Source: Arabidopsis thaliana | Taxonomy: Eukaryota > Streptophyta > Magnoliopsida > Brassicales > Brassicaceae | NCBI RefSeq assembly: GCF_000001735.4 | Contig: NC_003074.8 | Location: forward strand, 6,572,101-6,636,100 | Direction of reading: 5' to 3' | DNA: 64,000 nt | Shown here: in pieces, positions 33,581 to 44,527 of the stretch | Layout: each line of letters begins with the position of its first letter | Position numbering within the stretch: position 1 is the first letter of the stretch | The notes under the pieces: model-generated | Told to the model about the DNA's origin: nothing | The model's database searches: none | The model's input: only the letters and a program-made list of their open reading frames with translations | Made by a program: the position numbers and the translations under genes

Positions 33581-36500
33581 ATGGGAGGCTGTACTTCCAA
33601 ACCTTCCTCCTCCGTCAAACCTAATCCTTACGCACCCAAAGACGCGGTTCTCCAAAATGACGATTCTACCCCTGCTCATCCCGGGAAATCACCGGTTCGT
33701 TCATCTCCCGCCGTAAAGGCCTCTCCTTTTTTCCCTTTTTACACGCCTAGTCCCGCCCGGCACCGCCGTAACAAGAGCCGCGACGGCGGAGGAGGAGAGA
33801 GTAAGAGCGTTACCAGCACTCCTCTCCGTCAGCTCGCGCGTGCTTTCCACCCTCCGTCACCGGCGAGACATATACGGGATGTTCTGCGGCGGAGGAAGGA
33901 GAAGAAGGAGGCTGCTCTGCCGGCGGCGAGGCAGCAGAAGGAGGAGGAGGAGAGGGAAGAGGTAGGGCTGGATAAAAGATTTGGGTTTTCCAAGGAGTTA
34001 CAGAGTAGGATTGAGCTAGGGGAAGAGATTGGGAGAGGGCATTTTGGGTATACTTGCTCTGCTAAGTTCAAGAAAGGAGAGCTCAAAGATCAGGAGGTTG
34101 CTGTTAAAGTCATCCCAAAATCTAAGGTCATTTTTACAGCTTTACTTTTTCCAAATTCTCAAGTTTCCATCTTAAGTTTTCTGCTTCAATTGGCTCAAGT
34201 GCTTCATCATTGTAGTGATAGCTATATCTGACAAATTGAAGATTCTTTGTGTGTCTTGTCTGATTTGTTTAGTAGATGTTAAACTGTTTCAAGGTAGAAG
34301 AACAAACCATCATAGTCTCCTTTTGCTTCATGATGAACCTGTAATTTGATCATTACGGTCTCTTGAGATGTTTCTGTTCTTCTCTACGAGCTTACTGTCC
34401 TCTTGTTTGAGCCATCTTTTTGAAAAAATTGATAGCGTATGTAGACTTTCACGCATAGAAATTAATACAAAAACAAGTAATAGCGAACACAGATGAGGTT
34501 GAAGTTTGTCAATGACACTTATGTTTCATCCATGTTTTTCAATAGCCAAGTTTTCAATGGTTGTAGATTAGCATTGCTGACTTTTCTGTGAACATTTCTA
34601 AACGTTTTAAATTGGTCAATAAATTGGAACATGGACATTTGTGCTTTTGTCAATTGTCATTAAGCAATTGAAATTTTGATGGTCCTTATTTGATGACTAA
34701 GAAAGTTAATCATGTAATCGAGTTAGTTGGTGTAATATACAGATAGGTTTAGTGTTAGCTTAATCCACAATAGACTGTTTCTCATCAGCTTTGGTTTGGC
34801 AGATGACATCTGCAATATCTATAGAGGATGTGAGAAGAGAAGTGAAAATACTGCGGGCGTTATCTGGACATCAAAATTTGGTACAATTCTATGATGCGTT
34901 CGAGGACAATGCCAACGTTTACATCGTTATGGAGTAAGACAATCATGTGCTTATATATTCCTGTGTCATGTTGAATCTACTAGGAGAGCTATCAGATTCT
35001 TATTTTCCCGACTTGGCTTACTTCAAAATGTTTAGCTGTGAATAAACATTTACTTTCTTTCAACTTTCAGGTTATGTGGAGGTGGTGAACTTCTTGACAG
35101 GATACTAGCAAGGTCTGCTTTTAAAGATTGTTATGACATTTGTTAACTTATGGTCAGAGATCCTTCTTAGAGATGTTCTATTGGCTGTCTAACTATTTCA
35201 AATTTACTTCTCTTACAGGGGAGGAAAATACTCTGAAGATGATGCAAAAGCAGTGCTTATACAGATCCTTAACGTCGTAGCTTTCTGTCATCTCCAAGGA
35301 GTTGTTCATCGAGATCTAAAACCAGAGGTGAACCGCACTTTTTGTCTTTGCTTTTTCCTTTCAAAACCCAAAAGAAATATTGTCTTAGTTGAATACCAAT
35401 CTCACATTTGAAACACTTTCATGTTTCAGAACTTCTTGTACACTTCCAAGGAGGAGAATTCTATGTTGAAAGTCATAGATTTTGGCTTATCGGACTTTGT
35501 CAGACCAGACGAAAGACTAAATGATATAGTGGGAAGTGCATATTACGTAGCCCCTGAAGTTCTACACAGATCTTATACCACAGAAGCGGATGTATGGAGC
35601 ATAGGAGTCATAGCATACATTCTCCTATGTGGAAGCCGTCCTTTTTGGGCAAGAACTGAATCAGGAATTTTCAGAGCAGTTCTAAAAGCTGATCCCAGTT
35701 TTGATGAACCTCCTTGGCCTTCGTTATCCTTTGAGGCAAAAGATTTTGTTAAGAGATTATTGTACAAGGACCCTCGGAAAAGAATGACTGCATCTCAAGC
35801 TTTGAGTCAGTAATCTCTAAAATATCCACATCTTTCTATATTTATCTTCTGTTTCTAGCTTTTCATGAATCACCAGTTGAAGTTACTCCACGTTTTTTTC
35901 CGGTTTTTACAGTGCATCCTTGGATCGCGGGTTATAAGAAAATAGATATCCCATTTGATATTCTGATCTTCAAGCAGATCAAAGCATACTTGAGATCTTC
36001 GTCTTTGCGCAAAGCTGCTTTGATGGTACATTTTGCTTCTAACCTTTTTTACTGTTTCCAAACAACATTTAAGGATGTGTTTGATATTTATTACCTTTGT
36101 ATCTAGTTTGCTAACTCTTTTATTCTCTCCAGGCTCTGTCCAAGACATTAACTACCGATGAACTTCTTTATCTGAAAGCGCAGTTTGCACACTTAGCACC
36201 CAACAAAAATGGCCTCATCACTTTAGATAGCATCAGACTGGTATGTGCCTTCTCTTCCTCTCTGTCTCTCTCTGGTAGAAAGCAAACAGCTCAAAGCTAG
36301 ATTTATTTCTGTTGGACAGGCACTTGCGACAAATGCAACAGAAGCAATGAAGGAATCACGGATCCCGGACTTTCTTGCATTGGTATTGTCTCCTTTCTGT
36401 TCTTGTCCTTTTGCTTAATCTGTTTAAGATACAATCCAAGGTTGGTTAACGAAAGTTTGGTGTTGGGAAATGACAGTTAAATGGACTTCAATACAAAGGG

Positions 36501-36880
36501 ATGGATTTTGAAGAGTTTTGTGCAGCTTCCATTAGCGTTCATCAGCATGAGTCTCTTGATTGTTGGGAGCAGAGCATTCGTCATGCTTATGAGCTATTTG
36601 AAATGAATGGAAACCGAGTTATCGTCATCGAAGAACTCGCTTCTGTAAGTTTATAAGAAATTCGACACTTGCTTCTGTCATGCTTAACAATTTATTCAGC
36701 TAATTCCTAAACGAAGGGAACATAAATGTTTTGTAGGAACTTGGTGTTGGATCATCCATCCCGGTTCATACCATTCTAAATGACTGGATAAGACATACTG
36801 ACGGGAAGCTGAGTTTCTTGGGTTTTGTCAAACTGCTGCACGGTGTCTCGACTCGACAATCTTTAGCGAAAACGCGATGA
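33581..36880 (+). CDS. CRK2: CDPK-related Ser/Thr protein kinase (599 aa)
   Basis: Kinase of the CDPK/SnRK superfamily, probably at the plasma membrane. Exons: 33581-34126, 34803-34933, 35071-35112, 35219-35327, 35430-35805, 35913-36025, 36133-36240, 36320-36382, 36477-36644, 36737-36880, exactly 600 codons. The N-terminus [10 protein letters not shown] has Gly2 and Cys4 for myristoylation and palmitoylation. A Pro/Ser-rich variable domain with PSPARH repeats follows. The kinase domain has [10 protein letters not shown] (about 146), [16 protein letters not shown] (270-276, ending at an exon junction) and DFGLSDF (about 293). The C-terminal calmodulin-like part has degenerate EF-hands, as usual in CRKs ([21 protein letters not shown] lacks the full set of Ca-binding acids). 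It is one of about eight Arabidopsis CRKs and should not be confused with cysteine-rich receptor-like kinase 2. The exon 5 donor is GTCAGT at 35806. Confidence 0.9.
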
Positions 36881-37577
36881 GGAAAGTGACTCGGTGTTAT
36901 AACGGATTCGAAAGAGGAAGAACATACAACTGCAAGAAGCAAATGGGTGGATTGGGGTTGGGAATTGGAATTTTTTTCAGGACCCATTCCTATGTTTATA
37001 GTGTTAGAAAAAGAATGCTAAGTTCCGACAAAGAAAGAGAGTATCCAGAAAAATCCGACAGGCCTGGAGAGTTGTATAATAAGATGATAATCCACAGTCG
37101 TGTTCTTCCAAATCATGGAAGACAGATATTAAGAACATCCCTTTCTCTTTTCATTTGGCTGTCTCCATTTTTTCCAGGAAAAAGATTCAGATTCCATTCA
37201 CAATGTGCCACAAAGCAAATCATAAAAACCCATTCCTAAGTCACAAAACTTACAGTAACAGAGAGCTATTAATATTTCAAATTCGGAAAAACTTGCTTCT
37301 CAAGATTCCATAATCCATATCAATAGAAGTCATACATTTCATTCTCAAAAGGTGTTACAGAACAAACCATAAACCCATTCCTAAGTTACAAAACTGACAG
37401 TTGGGATGGCTAGGCAACAAAGTCAGCTTTTTAACATTTCTGAATCCTCAAACTTTCTTCTCAAGAGGATTGAATCTACAATGCTATCTAAAGTTCTAAA
37501 CACTTGAAAGCATCTGCTTCTTACATGATAACAAAGATAGAAAGCTCCATTTTTTGACCAAGATCTGTTCATGTCTT
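36881..37577. other. Convergent 3' regions of CRK2 and the PIF-derived gene
   Basis: No gene. A 31-base imperfect direct repeat, AAACCCATTCCTAAGTYACA and onward, lies at about 37226-37256 and 37371-37401. The plus frame at 36877-37239 overlaps the CRK2 stop and is read as 3' UTR. Confidence 0.5.
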
Positions 37578-38918
37578 TTACCTCGAGGAGAGTCTCTGGT
37601 GTAAATCTTCTGCCAATGCTTGCCTCAAACTCTCCCCGTAATAGTAAAACTGCCTCTCACTCTCCAAAACTCTTGCAGGCGTTCCAGCTTCATCTGGATC
37701 CTTCCAAATCTCCGGTTCAGGTTCTCTAGCAATCTGACAAAGATTATGCAACACACAACAAGCCACAATAGTCTGAGGAGCATGGTTCACACCAACATTC
37801 AAACTCTGAAGAATCTTCCATCTAGCCTTGAGCAATCCAATAGCTTCCACCACCACTGACCTTCCTTTCATCAACATTCCATCGAATAGATTCTCCGGTG
37901 GCGTACCAGAGCCATTTGGTGAAAATGGAGTCATCAGGAATGAGAGAAGAGGATAACACCAATCTCCAACAATGTATGGTCTCACATGGTGACCTCTAAT
38001 ATTGATAACTTTCTCCCAAACAATGTCTCCTGAAGTAAGCCTCTTATATAGAAGACTATCTCTGAAATGAGAAGAGTCGTCTTCTCCACCTGGAGCTTTC
38101 ACACAAACGTCCCAAAAGATCTTCTTGTGATCAGCAACAACCTGAAGCAAAACGGCGTCGTATCCGTACTTGCAACCGTAAATGTTTCTAGGGTTTAGTT
38201 TCGTGCGGCGTCTGAGCTTCACCGGAGTACTATCAATGGCGCCGCAAATGTTGGGGAGAGAGGTGAGTTCTTCGAATCCCTGAGTCGTTTCGATCAATCT
38301 CCGTTTTCCGACGGGGATTTTGATGAATTCTGGATATAGCTTGGTGGCTAAGAGACGTGTGACCATGTTTGTGATCTTGGAGATGAGGTATGGATCTAGT
38401 GAGTAGCGAGAAGCTAGGGTTTTAGCTGAGCAGCCATGAGCGAGACGAGAGAGGACCATAGCGACGGCGTAATCGGCGGGGAGAGAGAGATTTGAAGCGG
38501 TGATGAATGGTTTGAGCTTGTCGACGACGGTGATGAAGACTGGGTAGGAAAGACCGTACAATGAGCGCCAACGAGCGTCGCGGAGAGGCGCATCGAGTGA
38601 CCAGATGTGGTCTGTGGTTAGGGCACGGAAGGCAGCGACGGAGTAATCGCCGTCGGCAAGAGGCGGAGGAGGGGAAGGGGAAGGTGATTCTGAGGAAGAT
38701 GAGGATTCGGTTGAAGATCTGTTGACGGCGAGGAAGGAGAGGAGAGATGCGAGAGTGAAGAAGAGTAAAGGCGCGGCGGAGGAAGTGGAGAGGAGGGAGG
38801 AAGGTGTGGTTGAAGACTGTGAAGATGTGGATGCGGAAGAGAAGAGAGTGCTTGTAGGATCTAATGAGTTTTGGAGATGGAGAAGATGTGAGAGCATCGC
38901 CATGAAAGCTTCTTCCAT
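37578..38918 (-). CDS. PIF/Harbinger transposase-derived nuclease-like protein (446 aa)
   Basis: Single-exon gene homologous to the DDE nuclease of PIF/Harbinger transposons (ALP1/HARBI1 group). The ATG at 38918 gives MEEAFMAML. The N-terminus is low-complexity Ser/Pro with a hydrophobic run (APLLFFTLASLLSFLAV, about 50-65). The nuclease core is intact: CGAIDSTPVKL (Asp229), GGEDDSSHF (Asp280/281) and SVVVEAIGLLKARW (Glu358), in positions that fit the DDE triad. YIVGDWCYPL and CCVLHNLC also match the family. No terminal inverted repeats flank it, no Myb-like partner ORF is adjacent, and it lies between ordinary genes, so it looks like a domesticated host gene (I believe AT3G19120). ALP1 has lost its catalytic residues; this copy appears not to have. 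Confidence 0.88.
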   Translation of the reverse strand: MEEAFMAMLSHLLHLQNSLDPTSTLFSSASTSSQSSTTPSSLLSTSSAAPLLFFTLASLLSFLAVNRSSTESSSSSESPSPSPPPPLADGDYSVAAFRALTTDHIWSLDAPLRDARWRSLYGLSYPVFITVVDKLKPFITASNLSLPADYAVAMVLSRLAHGCSAKTLASRYSLDPYLISKITNMVTRLLATKLYPEFIKIPVGKRRLIETTQGFEELTSLPNICGAIDSTPVKLRRRTKLNPRNIYGCKYGYDAVLLQVVADHKKIFWDVCVKAPGGEDDSSHFRDSLLYKRLTSGDIVWEKVINIRGHHVRPYIVGDWCYPLLSFLMTPFSPNGSGTPPENLFDGMLMKGRSVVVEAIGLLKARWKILQSLNVGVNHAPQTIVACCVLHNLCQIAREPEPEIWKDPDEAGTPARVLESERQFYYYGESLRQALAEDLHQRLSSR

Positions 38919-39297
38919 CTTCACTCTCCGATTTTTTTCTCTCCGGAGAGGTTGAGAGTAGAAGAAAAACTGAAGAAGTGAGAGAGAAAGGGCTAATAGC
39001 TAAAAATTTAAAATTAATGTGAGTTAATAAATATAATTTTAAAGTTTTGGGGTTGTTTGTTTAATTTCAGAAAGTTTTGGGCTTATAAGCAATTCGTAGA
39101 AGGTAAGCGGAATTTTGATCCAACAAGTTGCAACCATTTATATTAGTCTGAGACAAACCAGTAACCAAAATTTTTGAATCTCCTCCAAACAACAAGTCTA
39201 TCAAAATCAAATCCATCTAACAAAATTCTTCTTTCGACTACAGGTTTTAGCTTTGATATGTGAAACCATGATGAAGATGATCACTTGATGAGTCTCT
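38919..39297 (-). promoter_or_regulatory. Short promoter of the PIF-derived gene and 3' end of RBP47B
   Basis: Only 379 bases separate the two minus-strand genes. It holds the 3' UTR of RBP47B and the leader and promoter of the PIF-derived gene. No distinct motif is recognised. Confidence 0.4.
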
Positions 39298-41723
39298 TCA
39301 ATTCTCCCCATGATAGTTGTTGGAGTCGTGGTGGTTAGCATATCCTCCTCCATTGTTGTAACCATGTCCTCGTGAGTATCCTCCATTCCACTGCTGCCCT
39401 GAGTCTCCTCTCCACTGCCACAAGTTGAACACATTATGAGAACTAAAAAGAAATCTATTGCCAGCAGAACCAATTTGGTTAAGTCCTAGACCAAAACATG
39501 TCGACATAAGACCATGTTCAGGGTTGGTGACACAAGTTGGACATGGAGACATGTATTAGATATTCTCCCACTTGCATAAGTCAAAATAGAAAACGAAGGG
39601 AAGGTGCTAGATTCCACCAGCTATTATTGTCAACCACTGACTTTACTTTTAATAACAAAACAAACAACTATTCACAAAGTTTGACCCTAGCAAAATACTC
39701 AATTTACTCTTCTACTGATAGAATGCATCAACTCCAAAGTGAAATTTTACCTGCTTGTTTGGGCTTCGTCCCCAGGAGAGTCTGACAGTGTTCTTGCCGA
39801 TGACTGTCCCGTTCAAACTCTCGATAGCATCTTCAGCACTCTTCCTGTCAAAACCAAAGGCAAGTCGCTTTGAATTACTCGCTATGAGATAAGCACCTAC
39901 AGGTTGCTCAATCATATGATTGCCAAGCCAACACTACTAACTAGATGAAGACAGCACCTGTCAGCAAATTGGACAAATCCACATCCTTTCCCTACTGGGA
40001 TCTTCACTGAAACAACCTCTCCAAACTGGGAAAAAGGTTGTCTGAGGTCTTCATCAATAACATCAGGGTCAATGCCGCCAACAAATATCTGCAGTAGAAT
40101 AACCTAAGATGAGCAGCAAGAACATATAGAGCTTGAATGATGCTGACATATAACTAAATATGACAACTCACTGTTGCGTTAGTTGATTCGCCATCAGACT
40201 GCGAGCCATAACCCATGGAACCATTTGATCCATGTCCACCAGCCAGAATCACAGCTATTCCAATGAAAACATAAAATCTTTATAGTTCAAAAACTTTGTT
40301 GAATGCAACAAGTTGTTAGCTCTAGAGTCCTATGGATTAAAACTGGCTCACCTCTCGCTTAAAACTAGTACACTTAAATAGAAAGAATCAGAGGGTAAAA
40401 CTAGTTGCAGAGAGAAGTATGAAAAGAAACCTTGTGAAGAATGTTGTTGCTGATTAGCAATCGCTCTTTTGGGAGTTGCAATACCTACACGCATTTGCCT
40501 GTTCGAACAGTAAGCTCCATTCATTTCTGTCAAAGCCCTTGACCTCTCATTTTCATCACCGAACCTCACAAAACCATAACCTTTGGACCGGCCGGTGTTG
40601 GAATCAATCACAACTTTGGCGCTTTTGACAGAAGGATATCTATCAGAAAAGGTCTCATGCAATAAAACGTCAGTGACATCTGGAGACAAGTCTCCCACAA
40701 AAACAGATAGGTCTGGACCATTTTCCACTGCTCTTTTTTCACCAGTACTAAAAGATGCCCAGTTTATACGGAAGGGTTGGTCCGAGTTTGGCATCACTGA
40801 ACCACTATAGTTCTGAAGAACTTCTTCAGCTGCAGCACGTGAAAGAAACTCAACAAACCCATACCCTTCTGATTGAGAAGTGAGCTTGTTACGTATAACT
40901 TTCACAGAAGAAACCTGCTCATCACAAAAAAAAACAAGAAACTTCAGAGAAAGAACAAAACAGAACACATGTATAACTGGATATAAGTTTATTCATGAAA
41001 AGTGAAAATCTTATGCAATCATTCTCTTTCATACCAGAAAAGTTTTAACTAAACGTGGCAAGGTACAAGAGTACTTTTTGCCTAACGAAATATGAACTTG
41101 TCCTGTCCTTTTCAGGTCAAAGTTGTTCTCCATTACCCTATTTGTTTCTATATCCATTGGATCTAATCTAATCCAACTAACTAGTTTTTTAAAATAGCTA
41201 CTTGGTTTAACAATGAATCAAAACACAAGAACATGTCAATGATTTGCAAAAAGGATGAATTTTTAACCATATTTACAAGTAACAATCTAAATCCAAAACA
41301 GAGTACCAATGAACAAGATAATACCTCGCCGGTGTGAGAAAAGCAAGAATGGAGATAAGTCTCATCCATCCAATGAAGAAGATCACCAACCCAAAGAGTC
41401 TTGACATCATCTCCAGATCCACGGTCAATAGCCTTGTGTTGCTGGTGCTGGTGCTGTTGATAAGACCCGTATTGGTGAAGCTGAGGATGATGCTGCTGAT
41501 AAGGACCTTGATTATACGGAACATATTGATGAGGATACATCAGCATCTGTTGCTGCTGCATCATCATCATCGCCGCCGCTGGTGGATATTGCATGGCAGC
41601 CATCCACTGTTGCTGTTGCTGTTGCTGCTGCTGCCACTGCTGAGGTGGAGGAGGGGTTTGTTGATTCGGCGGTGTGGCTCCGGAAGTTGCCAACGTCGAA
41701 TCTGAGCCGTTGGTTGTCTGCAT
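39298..41723 (-). CDS. RBP47B: Oligouridylate-binding RRM protein (435 aa)
   Basis: Nuclear/cytoplasmic RNA-binding protein with affinity for U-rich RNA, well known as a stress-granule component. Exons on the minus strand: 41723-41325, 40914-40431, 40254-40172, 40088-39958, 39844-39751, 39414-39298; the sum is exactly 436 codons. It starts MQTTNGSDSTLATSG. A Gln/Met/Pro-rich prion-like segment (WQQQQQQQQQW, MMMMQQQQML) covers residues about 25-95. Three RRMs follow: TLWVGDL (about 107) with YGFVEF, LSVFVGDL (about 202) with YGFVRF, and ATIFVGGI (about 320) with CGFVQF. The C-terminus is Gly/Tyr/His/Asn-rich (YNNGGGYANHHDSNN). The RNP motifs and domain count are as expected for the RBP45/47 family. 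Confidence 0.92.
41560..41645. repeat. CAG/CTG trinucleotide-rich tract in RBP47B exon 1
   Basis: Near-pure trinucleotide runs (TGC/TGT on the plus strand) encode the poly-Gln and poly-Met stretches. Such tracts vary in length between accessions. Confidence 0.7.
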
Positions 41724-42809
41724 CTTGATCCGATCTGATCTCCGGAAAGGGAAAACAGAGTCTCCGAGTTGTTTTAGATTCAAGAGTTTCGAGATTCTTC
41801 TTCTCTATGAATATATTTCGTTCCAACAAGTGTGCGTAAAGAAAGTGAGAGCTCGTTGAGCTCTGGTAATGGCGGAGAGAGAGATAGAGGTAGAGAGAGA
41901 TTTGGTCTTAAAAGGAGGCGGAGAGAGAGAGAGAGAAGTGAGTTAATGGGTTTAAGGCTGAAACAATGGGTCTTGGGGAAGTGGCCGAAACGTGGGGCCC
42001 ATTTACGTGCTTAAGCCGTGTTGTTTTTTGAGATCGACGGCTCTGATTCCACCGCATTTAGCCACTTACATTTAATTATTTCACCTTCTAGGGTTTTTAA
42101 AATATAACTGACTTTTTAATCATTGGGTAAAAACAAAAACATATTTACGTGATAATATGATTAACCGTTTTGTACTGTCATGAAAGAGTCAGCTGTTCTA
42201 CAGTAAACTCTAGGCCTATGCAAATTAACCGAGCCGTTTTACTGTTCTACAGTAAATTTTAAAAGTATGTAAATTAACCGAATCGGATGTATCGAACCGG
42301 AACTAAAGTAAAAAAAAAAAAAAATTACATTAAACCAAAGATTCGAAAAAAAACAGAATAGATATTTTAGAATCGGTACCAAACCGATATAAAATACAAT
42401 TATATATCCAAAACAAAAGTTATTTATAAACTAAATAATAAAAATATTTGAGAATATATAAAATCATAAAAATATTCAAAAATAAAAGAAAAATATCCAT
42501 AAAATAATTGAAATATCTAAAGTAAAATATTTGAATGGATACTAAATGATAAAACTTAAAGAACTGAACCAAAACCAAACCAAAATTTTAAATTAGTTGA
42601 ATGAATACTAAATTATATAACCGAAACGAATGGAACCGATAGTCGTTTGGATAACCGAACGTCAGGACTAGTGAATCCAAAAAAAAAAAAGAATTAGATA
42701 TGGGCCTTATACTCAACACCTGTTTAAAACAGAGGTTTTGAAAAAACCATATTTTTATATCTCGTTCCACTGCATCTCTATGCAACCATCCTCAAATCTT
42801 CTTGTATGC
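41724..42809. other. RBP47B promoter and AACCGAA-rich degenerate spacer
   Basis: GA-rich leader repeats (41875-41937) lie before RBP47B, with a GGGCCCAT site II-type motif at 41995-42002. At 42192-42290 a block of about 50 bp is tandemly duplicated (CTGTTCTACAGTAAA at 42193 and 42242, each followed by AAATTAACCGA). Further degenerate ACCGA-rich sequence runs to about 42660 and resembles old transposon filler. No gene. Confidence 0.5.
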
Positions 42810-43235
42810 CTAACCGGAATTAGGGTTTGGACTAAGAGAAAGTTCGTGATTTTGGATTTCTTCAACGTTCTTTCTGCAGTTAGGGCAAGTATAGTCTGAA
42901 TGAAGCCATGTGTCAGTAAAATCAAAGTGAAAGCAATGATTACAACTAGGTAAAACCCTGGCTTTGTCTTCGTCGATGAACTTTGATAGACAAACGACGC
43001 ATTCGATATTGTCTTTGAAGGCATTAGCGTTGAAAGATACGACAGGAATTGATAAAAGAACGGAAGGGTTGATCCCAGTGGCTTTTATGACATGTAAACT
43101 ATGACTAGGATGAATCAGATGATCATCGTCACCTTTGTTGCAATAAGCAAGACAACAACGAAATATAGAATAAAACACAGTCAGAATCGCGAAGAATGTG
43201 CGAGATCGTACAGCTTCGAGAGCATCTTCGTTCAT
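42810..43235 (-). CDS. DNF: ATL-type membrane RING protein (141 aa), one zinc ligand replaced
   Basis: Single-exon gene. A hydrophobic segment at about residues 14-31 (FAILTVFYSIFRCCLAYC) should anchor it in a membrane. A RING-H2-like domain follows: CVVC, 14 residues, CNH, CFH, FDFTDTWL, then CPNC. In ATL proteins the block after the second His reads H-x-D-C-I-D-T-W-L; here the Cys is Phe (TTT codon at about 42926), so ligand six is missing while the rest of the domain is conserved. Gene order suggests DAY NEUTRAL FLOWERING, a reported membrane-bound E3 ligase that restrains CONSTANS expression in short days. The RING fold and membrane anchor are seen directly; the name is from memory of the locus. 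Confidence 0.75.
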   Translation of the reverse strand: MNEDALEAVRSRTFFAILTVFYSIFRCCLAYCNKGDDDHLIHPSHSLHVIKATGINPSVLLSIPVVSFNANAFKDNIECVVCLSKFIDEDKARVLPSCNHCFHFDFTDTWLHSDYTCPNCRKNVEEIQNHELSLSPNPNSG

Positions 43236-44527
43236 CTTAAAAACTTTTGCAATATCAATCTCTCAAATTAATAACCTTTTTATAGGTATGTATTAAGGGA
43301 TTAATATTGAAACCAGATCCTAATTCAGTTCTAATTAATAATCCAAAAATTCGATAGATTAAAGAAAGTATTGGGTCTGAAACAAAGCCCCCAGGGCCCA
43401 AAACTAGAGCAACCACAAGTTCGTTCTTTTAAAGATACACTTCCCGGTTTTGTTTATCATTAGTATTTTGGGTTGTAGTTTCTCTCGTTTTCAATGTTTT
43501 CCAACATTTCTATTTAATTGTTACTCGAGCTTGTAAATTACTAATTAAACAAAAAAATAGAAGATGATATAATAATTTAAAAATAAATGTGGAAACAGAA
43601 GCACGTGGCTGTGTCTGCTATGTAAGACATGGTAAAAAAAAAGCCTCAAAGGAGAAATATAATCCCAACGGAACCATGCAATGATGAGATTAACCTTTTT
43701 TAATGCGTTACCAAAAAGCTAATCCACGTAAATATATCCTATGTAATCGTTTTTATATAGTATCACTCATTGATGATATTTTGTTACAGTAACACACTTC
43801 ATTAGGATAAATTACTACTCCGCATAGGCCGCTTTTTGGTTTTATCTAATGAAGGCCAAAATGGTTTTAACTAAGTGGACCCTGTGTTTAGTGCCAAAAT
43901 AGAGGAATATTCCAAAATAAAATAAAAGAATATTAGTGAAAAAAATAGAAAAAATATAATATTTGTATTTTGTATGATCGCAGTTTTTAGAGAAGTACAA
44001 ACCAACTGTATTACTGTGCCGTCATGTCATGTACCTTTCCTCTTTTCTCCAATTTTTTTTTTAAAACATCAATTTTTGGTTTCAGATATTTTTGTAAATT
44101 GGGTACTATATGACATGAAACATTTAAATATAACATAAACTGCAAGTGTAAGAATAAGAATGACATGAGACAAACAAAAAATAATAGTTTTGAGTAAGAT
44201 AAAATAATTGTAATAATTAAGCATCCAATGTTTTAAAAGAATCCAAACAAGAAGCACCTTTCTATATTCATGCACTTAAAACTCTGCCAAAACCATTTTT
44301 GATTTTAAAACAGAAACATAACAAACCAACGAAATCACCGTAATTAGTAGCCAAGATCCGAAATTTCATTATAAAGGTCGTGTTTTTTGTTTTGTTTTGT
44401 ACGAACTAGTAACATAGGTTTTTAAAGAGAAATAGACTAGAGCTGTACAAGTGGAAATGTTAACCACGAAAAACAAAACCTATTTTTCTTTTGTCTTCTT
44501 CATGGATGGTATTTGCTTTTTGATGGC
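43236..44527. other. Spacer between DNF and KRP6
   Basis: Upstream of DNF there is a GGGCCC motif at 43394-43399. Otherwise the DNA is AT-rich and without support for a gene; the minus frame at 44069-44275 has no domain or splice signal. Confidence 0.45.

Noticed and set aside
41334..41705. Plus-strand Leu-rich frame of 123 codons
   Set aside because: It is the complement of the CAG/CAT repeats in RBP47B exon 1.
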